Positions 1 through 6,430 of a stretch of DNA of 6,499 bases are shown here, one piece after another. The stretch's first letter is position 1; each line of letters starts with the position of its first letter. This stretch comes from an uncultured Alphaproteobacteria bacterium. Lineage in GTDB: Bacteria; Pseudomonadota; Alphaproteobacteria; Rhizobiales; Hyphomicrobiaceae. Location of the stretch: positions 1 through 6,499 of the forward strand of contig CALFEM010000201.1 in assembly GCA_937950105.1 (NCBI GenBank), written 5' to 3'. Position numbers and translations under genes: made by a program. The notes beneath the pieces were generated by a model, which saw only the letters and a program-made list of their open reading frames with translations, had not been told where the DNA came from and searched no databases.

Positions 1-45
1 CTTCACGTGATCTTCGAATCTGATTGCCGCCCCGGCCTCCAGCGC

Positions 46-1272
46 TCAGCTCCCGATCGCCGAGCGTAGCACGCGCGCCACGATGGCCGCAGCGATCAAC
101 GCCGCGACCAGCGCCGGCAGCGGCACGATCGCCTGCGATTGCCACAACACGATGGCACTGACGGCGCCGACGAGGCCGGTGCCGAGGGCCAGCAGCGCCA
201 TCAGCACGAAACGGCGACGCGCCGCGAACCAGCCGGCGAGCGCCCCGAGCAGCGTCGCCGCGAACGCCAGCATCGCCGCCGGCACAGTGCCGATCTCCTC
301 GAGCGCGCGGCCGTCGAGCAGCCCGGCGAGAACCTGCGCATGCACCGCGACGCCGAGCATCTCTTCTCCGGTGACGCGCGTCAGCGGCGTCGGATGACGG
401 TCACGCCCGTCGACATCGGCACCGATCAGCACCACGCGATTGTGCAGTTGCGCCTCGATGGCACGCGACAGGGCGCCGTCAGGATCGCGATCCGCCGCCA
501 GCACGCTGTCGGCATCGAGTGTCAGGAAGGTGTCGCCGCCGCCACGCGGCTCGCGCAGCCACGGTATGCGCCGCGCTTCGGGCCAAGACGACACGCCAGC
601 GGCTTTCGCAAGGGCTTCGGCGAACGCGAGGTGGAACGTCGAGCCGGGATGGCGTGCAGCGCGTGCCCGCACCACATTGCCCTGCCCCGCCTCCTGCACG
701 TCGTAACGCAGGTTGAAGAAGCCGAACGGCAGCCCGGTCTCCGTCAGGAACCGCGTCTGCCAGTCGCGGCGACGCTCGATCAGCGGCGTGCGCTCGTCGG
801 CACCGCCGAGGACGACCGTCGCCCGACGGCGCTGCAGCGATGCGGCAAAGGCGCGATCCTTGTCGGGCTCGGTCGCCTGGTCGAGCAGCAGGTCGAGACC
901 GATGACGCGCGCCCCGAGGCGGTCCACAGCCTCGGTGATGTCGGTCAGCCGCTTGCGGTCGATCGGCGACACGTAAGGAAGGTCGGCGATGGTCTCGTCA
1001 CGGATCAGCACCAGCGCGATGCGTGCATGCGGCTCGGTCGGACGATCCGCGACAAGGGCGATCTGAAGATCGTTCGAATATTCGATCAACTTGACGAGTT
1101 GGTGCGGCATCCAGCCCGGCACCAGCACCTTGAGGTACCAGTCGGCGGGCAGCCGGGGCAGGATCGCCGCCCCTGCCAGGGCCAGGAGAACCGCGACCGT
1201 GGTCCCCACGGCACGCCCGCGCCGGCTGCCGAATTCGATGCCTGAACGGCCCCGCGCTCCCGCGAAAAACAT
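46..1272 (-). CDS. CHASE2-domain membrane sensor protein lacking an output domain
   Basis: A 408-residue membrane protein. After a short basic N-terminus there is one hydrophobic helix (about residues 21-38), an extracytoplasmic region of about 280 residues, then three closely spaced C-terminal helices (about 328-349, 353-374, 383-402). The middle region is a CHASE2 domain: residues 279-286 read RVVLIGAD, followed by a D...TPL segment (291-297) and MLGVAVHAQVLAGLL (305-319), which match the family's conserved end. CHASE2 domains are periplasmic sensor domains normally joined through three helices to a cyclase, kinase or diguanylate cyclase. Here the protein stops six residues after the last helix, so any output must come from a partner. 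The ATG at 1272 is chosen over an upstream in-frame GTG at 1302 because GGGGGAG lies 5 nt before it. It is divergent from the OmpA/GTPase cluster, which suggests but does not prove a shared role. The ligand is unknown. Confidence 0.88.
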   Translation of the reverse strand: MFFAGARGRSGIEFGSRRGRAVGTTVAVLLALAGAAILPRLPADWYLKVLVPGWMPHQLVKLIEYSNDLQIALVADRPTEPHARIALVLIRDETIADLPYVSPIDRKRLTDITEAVDRLGARVIGLDLLLDQATEPDKDRAFAASLQRRRATVVLGGADERTPLIERRRDWQTRFLTETGLPFGFFNLRYDVQEAGQGNVVRARAARHPGSTFHLAFAEALAKAAGVSSWPEARRIPWLREPRGGGDTFLTLDADSVLAADRDPDGALSRAIEAQLHNRVVLIGADVDGRDRHPTPLTRVTGEEMLGVAVHAQVLAGLLDGRALEEIGTVPAAMLAFAATLLGALAGWFAARRRFVLMALLALGTGLVGAVSAIVLWQSQAIVPLPALVAALIAAAIVARVLRSAIGS

Positions 1273-1277
1273 GCGCG

Positions 1278-1284
1278 CTCCCCC
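1278..1284 (-). promoter_or_regulatory. Ribosome binding site of the CHASE2 gene
   Basis: On the minus strand GGGGGAG sits 5 nt before the ATG at 1272. It decides the start in favour of this ATG rather than the GTG ten codons upstream, which lacks a comparable site. Confidence 0.65.
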
Positions 1285-1302
1285 TGCCCCCGCAGCTTGC
1301 AC

Positions 1303-1474
1303 CCGGCCGGATCGAAGCCCTGACCGGGGCCGTACGACAGGCTAACGCTACGGTGAACAACAGATTCTCTTTATGCAAGGCTTGGTATAGAGTGAGACTT
1401 GGGGAGTTTCTGCGGCATCTCGTGCTCGGGCTCGTGGCCGGCGCCGCGGGACGCGGGCTCGAACGTATCCGGAC
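1303..1474. promoter_or_regulatory. Divergent intergenic region, probable promoters for both directions
   Basis: This is the only non-coding space between the minus-strand CHASE2 gene and the plus-strand cluster, so promoters for both are expected here. The stretch from about 1350 to 1395 is clearly more A/T-rich than its surroundings. It contains TATAGA at 1386-1391, which resembles a -10 element reading toward the cluster, but no good TTGACA-like box lies 16-18 nt upstream of it. No convincing pair was found for the minus strand and no clear operator repeat was seen. The assignment rests on position and base composition, not on a matched consensus. Confidence 0.4.
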
Positions 1475-1479
1475 AGAGG
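1475..1479 (+). promoter_or_regulatory. Ribosome binding site of the coiled-coil gene
   Basis: AGAGG lies 9 nt before the ATG at 1489. It supports this start over a TTG 30 codons upstream. The extra residues that TTG would add are rich in Cys, Trp, Ser and Pro and do not resemble the rest of the protein. Confidence 0.55.
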
Positions 1480-1488
1480 TTTTCGACC

Positions 1489-1797
1489 ATGAACGCGACA
1501 TCGCTCAGCGCATTGCGTACGGCGCCGCAGGCTCGCGATTCCCAGGACGAGAGAATGGACCAGATTCGCGAGCTGCTGGTCGGTGACATCCTGCGCCAGA
1601 CGGAAGCGCGCCTCGACAATCTCGAGTCGCGGCTCAAGGACCTCGAGAGCACGGTGTCGAGCCGCGTCTCCGCGCTGCATGCGCGCATCGAGGCGCTGTC
1701 GGGCGAGGTCGGCGCCGACCGCCGCTCCACGTTCGACGAATTGGCCAAAAGCGTGCTGGAGCTCGGCGAGCACATCAAGCGCATCGCGCGGGATTGA
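1489..1797 (+). CDS. Small coiled-coil protein, first gene of the OmpA/GTPase cluster
   Basis: A 102-residue hydrophilic protein with no signal peptide or membrane segment, so probably cytoplasmic. From about residue 23 it is almost entirely heptad-like: DQIRELLVGDI is followed by repeated ARLDNLESRLKDLES-type turns with Leu/Ile/Val at a/d positions and many Glu, Arg and Asp. This predicts one long helix that forms a dimeric or mixed coiled coil. I do not recognise a named family. It lies 63 bp upstream of the OmpA-family gene on the same strand, which has a closely similar opening motif (see findings). A role as an assembly or adaptor subunit of the OmpA/GTPase complex is an inference from position and motif. 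A shorter start at the ATG at 1555 is possible, but that codon has no well-spaced ribosome site. Confidence 0.7.
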   Translation: MNATSLSALRTAPQARDSQDERMDQIRELLVGDILRQTEARLDNLESRLKDLESTVSSRVSALHARIEALSGEVGADRRSTFDELAKSVLELGEHIKRIARD

Positions 1798-1860
1798 CGG
1801 CGCGGATGGCGTCGGGCAGCGCAAGCATGACACGCATGAATCGGGAGTGACGACACCGGG

Positions 1861-4161
1861 ATGTCGCAGGGCGTCACGAAGCTCAAGCAATTGCTGTTCG
1901 ACAACGAGACGGCGACGCTCGCTGATCTCGCGCGCCGTCTCGACCTGCTCGCGGCCGATGGCGCGGCGACGCGCGAGGACTTGTTGCGCGCGCTCGCCGA
2001 GGCCAGCGACAGCACGCGCAAGGACCTCACGCGAGAGATCGCGAGCGGGCTCGACGGCGCGCGCCAGTCGAGCGAGGCGACCCGCGCCGAACTGACCCGC
2101 CGCCTCGATCAGGTGTTCGCCCGCGCCGGTGACGACGAGGCGCTGACCCGCGCCGTCGCAGCCATCATCGATCGCGCCCTGGTCGATGCCGAGAAGCAGC
2201 GCCATGAACCGCTGGCGGAGGCGGTGGCACCGCTGGTCGTCAGGACGGTGCGCGCCGAGATCCGCAACAGCCGCGACGAGATCGTCGAGGCCATCTATCC
2301 GATGACCGGCCAGATGGTGCGCGCCTACGTGGCGAGCGCGATGAAGGACCTCGTCGCCGAGGTCAACCGGCGGCTCGAGCAGAACCCGTTGATGCTGCGC
2401 CTGCGCAGCCTGACCACCGGCCGCTCGATGGCCGAGCTGGCGATCGCCGATTCTCAGCGGCTGCAGGTCGAGGAACTGCTGCTCGTCGCACGCGGCAGCG
2501 GCGAACTGATCGCACGCTGGCCCCAGCCGCACGCCGGACAGCCGACGAGCAACCACGATCACGTGCTCGGCGGCGTTCTCACCGCCATCAATTCGTTCGT
2601 TTCCGAGGCGCTCGAGAGTGACGAGAACTCACTGCGCCAGATCGATCTCGGCCAGTCGACGGTGTATCTGCGCGCCTCACCCGGTCTGCTGCTCGCGGCC
2701 AAATGCTCCGGCACCGCGGCGCGATCGGTCGAGCGCATCATCGACGACGAATTCCTCGCGACCGTTGCGCAACTCGCGCCCTCTGCCGGCAACTCTGCAA
2801 CGGTGAGCGAAGAGCTGGCGGCACTCGGACCGCGCCTCGAGGAACGCCTCGACGAGAAGCACGCAGAGCTCGCGAGCCCCGGCGGCGTCAGTCCTCTCAG
2901 GCTCGTCGCCGCGGTGGTCGGATTGCCACTGCTGGCCTGGATCGGCTGGAGCACGTATGTGCGCTACGAGACCGGCCGCGTGCGCGAGGTGGCCACCGCC
3001 ATCATCGAAACCAGTGGCGACATCAAGGGCTATCCGACCCGCCTCATGGTCAGCCCGCGCGGCAAGCTCGTAACCATCACCGGCCTCGCGCCCTCGGCGG
3101 ACGCGCAGACCGCGATCGGCCGACGTCTCGCGGTGGCGTTGCCCGGATCCGAGATCGACAATCAGCTCGCCGTCCTGCCGCAATCGGCGCCGGACCAGAC
3201 GCCGGAGATCGCGGGCCTGCGCCGTCAACTGGCCGAGCTGACCGCCGAGCTGCCGCGCCAGATCGCGACCCGCGCGCTCGACCGAGCGTCGGAAAGCCTC
3301 GCCGCCGCCGCCGGCGAGCTGGACCAGCTTGCCGCACACTCGTCCGCTGCGTCCGCGGCTGGTGCCACGGCGGCGGCCTCCGCTGCCGCCAGGGCGAGCG
3401 TGCCCGGCGTCGCCGAGGCCCGCAAGACCCTCGCCGGGTTGCGCAGCGCGCTCGATCCGTCGAGTGGCGGAATCGATGGTGCCGCCATCGCTGCACGCAT
3501 CGACGCCGTTACCGCCGCCATCGCCGCTACCGCTGACCGTCTCGGCCGCGCGGCGCATCCGACCGACGGCTCGTCCGCAACACGGGCACCTGCGGTTGCG
3601 CAAAAGAGCCCGGCATCGACCGCAACGGATCGAACGCCTGCCGGATTCGCCGCGGATGCCGAGCGCCTTGCGGCCCAGGCCGCACGCCTGTCGAGCGTCG
3701 CCACCGCGTTGCTGCAGGCCGAAGTGGTGCGCGCCGCGATTCCGCCGCCTCCCGCTCCCGTCGTCGCCGCCGCGCCGGCACCACCGAGCGCGTTCGACCG
3801 GCTCACCCAGTATGTCCGCACCAACGCCGTCTTCTTCGCCGAGGACACGACGCTGCGCGATGCGACCGTCGCAGCGGCGCAGGTCGACCGGCTTGCTGCG
3901 CTGATGCGCGAGAGCGGCGCCTTCGTCCGCGTGGTCGGCTATACCGACGGGCGCGGGACGCCATCGCGCAACACCACGCTGTCGCAGTCGCGCGCACTTC
4001 TGGTTCTGAACATGCTGCGCGACCGCGGCGTGCCGCCCGCGCAGATGATCGCGGTCGGCCGGGAATCGCTGCTCGACATCTCACCCGATACGGGCCCCGC
4101 AAGCGCCAACCGCCGCGTCGAGTTCGAGATCGGCTTCATCGGCGAAGGCGCGGCGCGATGA
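1861..4161 (+). CDS. Trans-envelope OmpA-family protein with large cytoplasmic GTPase-partner-like domain
   Basis: A 766-residue protein with no signal peptide. Order: residues 1-90 are coiled-coil-like and charged; 91-185 are helical (including EIVEAIYPMTGQMVRAYV at 140-157); 188-305 form a mixed helix/strand module of roadblock/longin-like order. A single membrane helix lies at about 344-363. A BON-like segment spans 370-440 (VTITGLAP at 404-411), then an Ala-rich stalk (445-625) and a Pro-rich hinge (627-643). An OmpA-like peptidoglycan-binding domain follows (about 650-758) with GYTD at 693-696, LSQSRA at 707-712 and NRRVE at 750-754. Asp696 and Arg711 have the spacing of the diaminopimelate-binding pair in Acinetobacter OmpA (Asp271/Arg286). 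Topology is MotB-like (N-terminus in, C-terminus on the wall), but the cytoplasmic part is about 340 residues. The ATG at 1861 is the only standard start before an in-frame stop at 1837. GGGAG lies 13 nt upstream, a rather long spacing. It overlaps the GTPase gene. Confidence 0.9.
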   Translation: MSQGVTKLKQLLFDNETATLADLARRLDLLAADGAATREDLLRALAEASDSTRKDLTREIASGLDGARQSSEATRAELTRRLDQVFARAGDDEALTRAVAAIIDRALVDAEKQRHEPLAEAVAPLVVRTVRAEIRNSRDEIVEAIYPMTGQMVRAYVASAMKDLVAEVNRRLEQNPLMLRLRSLTTGRSMAELAIADSQRLQVEELLLVARGSGELIARWPQPHAGQPTSNHDHVLGGVLTAINSFVSEALESDENSLRQIDLGQSTVYLRASPGLLLAAKCSGTAARSVERIIDDEFLATVAQLAPSAGNSATVSEELAALGPRLEERLDEKHAELASPGGVSPLRLVAAVVGLPLLAWIGWSTYVRYETGRVREVATAIIETSGDIKGYPTRLMVSPRGKLVTITGLAPSADAQTAIGRRLAVALPGSEIDNQLAVLPQSAPDQTPEIAGLRRQLAELTAELPRQIATRALDRASESLAAAAGELDQLAAHSSAASAAGATAAASAAARASVPGVAEARKTLAGLRSALDPSSGGIDGAAIAARIDAVTAAIAATADRLGRAAHPTDGSSATRAPAVAQKSPASTATDRTPAGFAADAERLAAQAARLSSVATALLQAEVVRAAIPPPPAPVVAAAPAPPSAFDRLTQYVRTNAVFFAEDTTLRDATVAAAQVDRLAALMRESGAFVRVVGYTDGRGTPSRNTTLSQSRALLVLNMLRDRGVPPAQMIAVGRESLLDISPDTGPASANRRVEFEIGFIGEGAAR

Positions 4162-4661
4162 TCGCGCGCAAGGTCATGCTGCTCGGTGAGATCGGCGTCG
4201 GCAAATCGTCGCTGGCGCGGCGGCTTGTGCTCGACCGCTTCGACAGCGATTATCTTCCGACTATCGGCGTCAACGTCTACCGCTACGAGGTCAAGCCGCC
4301 GCCCGCGCAAGGACCGATCTCGCTGATCGTCTGGGACACCGACGGCAACTTCGGCGAGAGCATCTTCTCGCACGTCTACATGAAGCAGGCGGCCGCAGCT
4401 TTCATCGTCGGCGACATCACGCGCCGCGCAACGCTGGACACGATGCTGCGCCTGCGCAGCGGCATCCGCGACGCGTTCCCGGGCCGCTACGACGCCCTCA
4501 TCGTCAACAAGACGGACATCGCCGCCGGTGAAGAGGCGCATTTGCCCGACGCGCTCGCCGTCGGAGCGCCGGGCGTCTATCACACCAGCGCCAAGACGGG
4601 TGACAACGTGCGCCGCGCGTTCGACGAAGCGGCGGCAACCATTCTGCGGCGCGGGTTGTAA
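4158..4661 (+). CDS. Ras/Rab-like small GTPase
   Basis: A 167-residue single-domain GTPase with all five G motifs: P-loop GEIGVGKS (10-17), switch I YLPTIG with Thr35 (32-37), G3 WDTDG (59-63), G4 NKTD (117-120) and G5 TSAK (143-146). P-loop and switch I numbering match human Ras, and a three-residue insertion in the Pro-rich loop at about 47-53 shifts the rest. It should bind and hydrolyse GTP as a switch. Deviations are Ile12 in place of Ras Gly12, Asp62 in place of Ala59 and Asn64 in place of catalytic Gln61, so hydrolysis may be slow or depend on a partner. There is no C-terminal cysteine or lipidation signal, so membrane targeting would need a partner. The start ATG overlaps the stop of the OmpA-family gene (ATGA) and GAAGG lies 9 nt upstream, so translation is probably coupled. 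It belongs among the prokaryotic Ras-superfamily GTPases; I cannot assign a subfamily such as MglA. Confidence 0.94.
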   Translation: MIARKVMLLGEIGVGKSSLARRLVLDRFDSDYLPTIGVNVYRYEVKPPPAQGPISLIVWDTDGNFGESIFSHVYMKQAAAAFIVGDITRRATLDTMLRLRSGIRDAFPGRYDALIVNKTDIAAGEEAHLPDALAVGAPGVYHTSAKTGDNVRRAFDEAAATILRRGL

Positions 4662-4664
4662 CGC

Positions 4665-5804
4665 ATGCCCGATCTGCAGGATGCCGACAGCGCCCCGCAG
4701 CCGAGCCCCCTGCTCACCGCCGGGCGCCTGCTGGCCGAGCGCGGCATCTACGGTCTCGTCTGGTTCGGGCGCGATCTCGTCGTCTCCGCACGTTACGGCC
4801 GCCTCACGGACTTCTGCGAGGTCGGCGACCCGCTCACCGACAACTGCATCGCACTGATCGGTCTCGAGGACGACGTGCTGGCTCTCGCCGGGCAGCCGCC
4901 GGGGCACGTGATCGACATTCCCGCCGTGGCCATCATGGCCGGGGACCGCGATCTGCCGCGCGTCAACCTGACGGTCTTCTGGCACGCCGAAAGCAGCAGC
5001 TTCCTCATGCTCGTCGCCCGCGCCACCTCGCGCTCGGAGATGGAAGGCGAGCTGTCGAAGCAGATGCGCGCGCGGCTCATGGCCGAAGCCGAGGTGGTGG
5101 AGAAGTCGCGCCAGCTCGCGCGCGCCAACCGCGACCTCGAGGATTTCGCGGGCGTCATCTCGCACGACCTCAAGGCGCCGATGCGAGCGCTGCGTTTCGC
5201 CGCCGAGGATGTGCGTGCCAGCCTCGACGCAGGAGACATCGACGCCGCCCGCCAGCGCCTCGACGAGGTGGAGGCGCGCACACGGCGCATGTCGAGCATG
5301 ATGACGGCGCTGCTCGACTACGCCAGCGTCGGCCGCAAGTCCGATGTCGCCGAGACCATCGAGACGGCCGAGATCGTCGCCGAGGTCGTGCGCTCGCTGC
5401 CGTTGCCTGAAGGCTTCCGCGTCGACGTGACGGGCACCTGGCCGCAACTGAGAACCGTGCGCGCCGCACTCGATCTCGTGCTGCGCAACCTGATCGAGAA
5501 CGCCGTCAAGCATCACGACCGCGCGTCGGGCCGCATCGAGGTTTCGGCGCGCCCCGAGTCCGAGATCGTGGTGATCGTCGTCGCCGACGACGGACCGGGT
5601 ATTGCGCCAGTGCATCACGAAACGGTGCTGCTGCCGTTCCGCACGCTGGCGCGGCCCGGCCAGGCCGAAGGCACCGGCATGGGGCTCGCCTTCGTCAAGC
5701 GCACGGTGGCGACGGTCGGCGGCAGACTGGCGATCCGCTCCAATCCCGCGACCCGGCGCGGAACCGAATTCGTGCTCACGTGGCCGCGGTCGATCGATGC
5801 ATGA
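4665..5804 (+). CDS. Soluble PAS-like sensor histidine kinase
   Basis: A 379-residue protein with no membrane helix. Residues about 20-122 look like a PAS-type fold (GLVWFGRDLVVSARYGRLTDF at 30-50, then strands near 100-120), weak in sequence and without an obvious cofactor residue. A charged coiled-coil linker spans 123-160. The HisKA dimerisation helix carries the phospho-acceptor His167 in SHDLKAP (166-172). The HATPase domain shows the N box (LRNLIENAVKHH, 273-284), G1 DDGPGI (308-313) and G2 GTGMGL (336-341), so it looks catalytically intact. The HisKA sequence resembles the phytochrome-type 'SHDL..P' group. The gene starts 3 nt after the GTPase stop without a strong ribosome site, so translation is probably coupled. 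Being cytosolic, it likely senses an internal state; the GTPase or the OmpA-family cytoplasmic part are the obvious candidates, but this is inferred from context only. The downstream receiver is the likely phosphate acceptor. Confidence 0.94.
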   Translation: MPDLQDADSAPQPSPLLTAGRLLAERGIYGLVWFGRDLVVSARYGRLTDFCEVGDPLTDNCIALIGLEDDVLALAGQPPGHVIDIPAVAIMAGDRDLPRVNLTVFWHAESSSFLMLVARATSRSEMEGELSKQMRARLMAEAEVVEKSRQLARANRDLEDFAGVISHDLKAPMRALRFAAEDVRASLDAGDIDAARQRLDEVEARTRRMSSMMTALLDYASVGRKSDVAETIETAEIVAEVVRSLPLPEGFRVDVTGTWPQLRTVRAALDLVLRNLIENAVKHHDRASGRIEVSARPESEIVVIVVADDGPGIAPVHHETVLLPFRTLARPGQAEGTGMGLAFVKRTVATVGGRLAIRSNPATRRGTEFVLTWPRSIDA

Positions 5805-5947
5805 CGCCCGCCGGCCATGGAATGATTATTGACCAAATCTGCGGGATCGATCCGAAATACAGCGTTCACCCTGATAAAACATTGCGACGGGCGGCAAAGG
5901 CGGCTAATGCCTCTAAAACCGGCAACCGGAGAACGAGCAGCGCCACG
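5805..5947 (+). promoter_or_regulatory. Less GC-rich gap before the response regulator, possible promoter
   Basis: The 143 bp between kinase and response regulator are noticeably richer in A/T than the genes around them, and codon third positions lose their G/C bias here, so it reads as non-coding. It contains TTGACC at 5829-5834, a -35-like box, but no -10-like box at normal distance; AAATAC at 5855-5860 is 20 nt away and GATAAA at 5873-5878 is further. A perfect 10-bp palindrome, GGATCGATCC, lies at 5844-5853 and could be an operator. The regulator may therefore have its own promoter. No terminator-like hairpin with a T tract was seen after the kinase. Confidence 0.35.
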
Positions 5948-6430
5948 ATGGCCTCGTCGTCGACCAAATCTGGCGGAGACTATCTCGCGAAACGCAGCGG
6001 CCTCACCAAGTCGCGCGGCGATCTTCCCATGCTCAAGGACATCCTCATCGTCGACGACGAAACCTTCGATGCCGACCGGCTGAAGGCGACGCTGCGGCTG
6101 ATGTTCGGCTACGACATCGACATCCGCCGCGCGGCAACCCTCGGACGTGCGCTCGACGAGGTGATCGCGCGCATGCCGGAGCTGATCTTCCTCGACGATG
6201 TTCTTAAGCCGAGCGACAACGCCAGCCAGACGCTGCCGTTCCTGCGTCGCACCGGCTACGTCGGCCCTGTCATCGTCGTCAGCGGGCAGGTCACCCGCCA
6301 GCGCCGCACGCAGTTGATCGACGCCGGCGCCGCCGACGTGATCCACAAGGACGATGTCGACAGCGTGCGCGTCGCCGAGGCGCTGCATCGCGTCTTCAAT
6401 ACCGGCGCCGCCGCCGCGCCGGAAACCTAG
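5948..6430 (+). CDS. Single-domain response regulator (receiver only)
   Basis: With the ATG at 5948 this is a 160-residue protein: about 27 polar residues, a complete receiver domain (about 29-150), and a short Ala/Pro tail with no DNA-binding or enzymatic output. Acidic-pocket Asp36/Asp37 (LIVDDE), phospho-acceptor Asp83 (IFLDDVLKPSD), Ser112 (VIVVSG) and Lys134 (VIHKDD) are all present, so phosphorylation should work. It is the likely target of the upstream kinase and may act by protein contact. The start is uncertain. The frame is open back to a GTG at 5780, and ATGs at 5822 and 6029 are alternatives. G/C-rich third positions begin at about 5948 and are missing before it, which favours this ATG; its ribosome site is weak (ACGAG 10 nt upstream). 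The segment after Asp83 (DVLKPSDNA) differs from the usual D..MP pattern. Confidence 0.88.
   Translation: MASSSTKSGGDYLAKRSGLTKSRGDLPMLKDILIVDDETFDADRLKATLRLMFGYDIDIRRAATLGRALDEVIARMPELIFLDDVLKPSDNASQTLPFLRRTGYVGPVIVVSGQVTRQRRTQLIDAGAADVIHKDDVDSVRVAEALHRVFNTGAAAAPET

Noticed and set aside
139..1245. 368-codon plus-strand open frame across the CHASE2 gene
   Set aside because: It is antisense to a gene with clear CHASE2 motifs and membrane helices; its product is Arg/His/Gln-rich and looks non-natural.
1827..1850. Seven-residue open frame (MTRMNRE) just before the OmpA-family gene, possible leader peptide
   Set aside because: It has no regulatory codon run, attenuator hairpin or clear ribosome site; such short frames are common by chance.
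1348..2562. 404-codon open frame on the minus strand opposite the coiled-coil gene and the start of the OmpA-family gene
   Set aside because: Its composition is that of a shadow frame, it covers the divergent promoter region, and the plus-strand genes explain the coding bias better.
2677..3603. Long Arg/Gly-rich minus-strand open frame opposite the membrane helix, BON-like segment and stalk
   Set aside because: It is a complement of the Ala-rich coding region, with no domain and no ribosome site of note.
1861..4161. Identification of the 766-residue protein as MotB, Pal or a porin-type OmpA
   Set aside because: It has no MotA neighbour or MotB plug motif, no lipobox or signal peptide, and no beta-barrel. 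Only the C-terminal wall-binding domain is shared with these families.
4158..4661. Assignment of the GTPase as MglA
   Set aside because: The G3 and P-loop residues are closer to Rab/Ras than to what I recall of MglA, and there is no separate MglB gene in the window. Only a Ras-superfamily call is supported.
3939..5618. 559-codon open frame on the minus strand opposite the OmpA end, GTPase and kinase
   Set aside because: It is antisense to three genes with clear conserved motifs, is rich in His, Arg, Asp and Val as expected for the complement of GC-rich coding DNA, and shows no recognisable domain.
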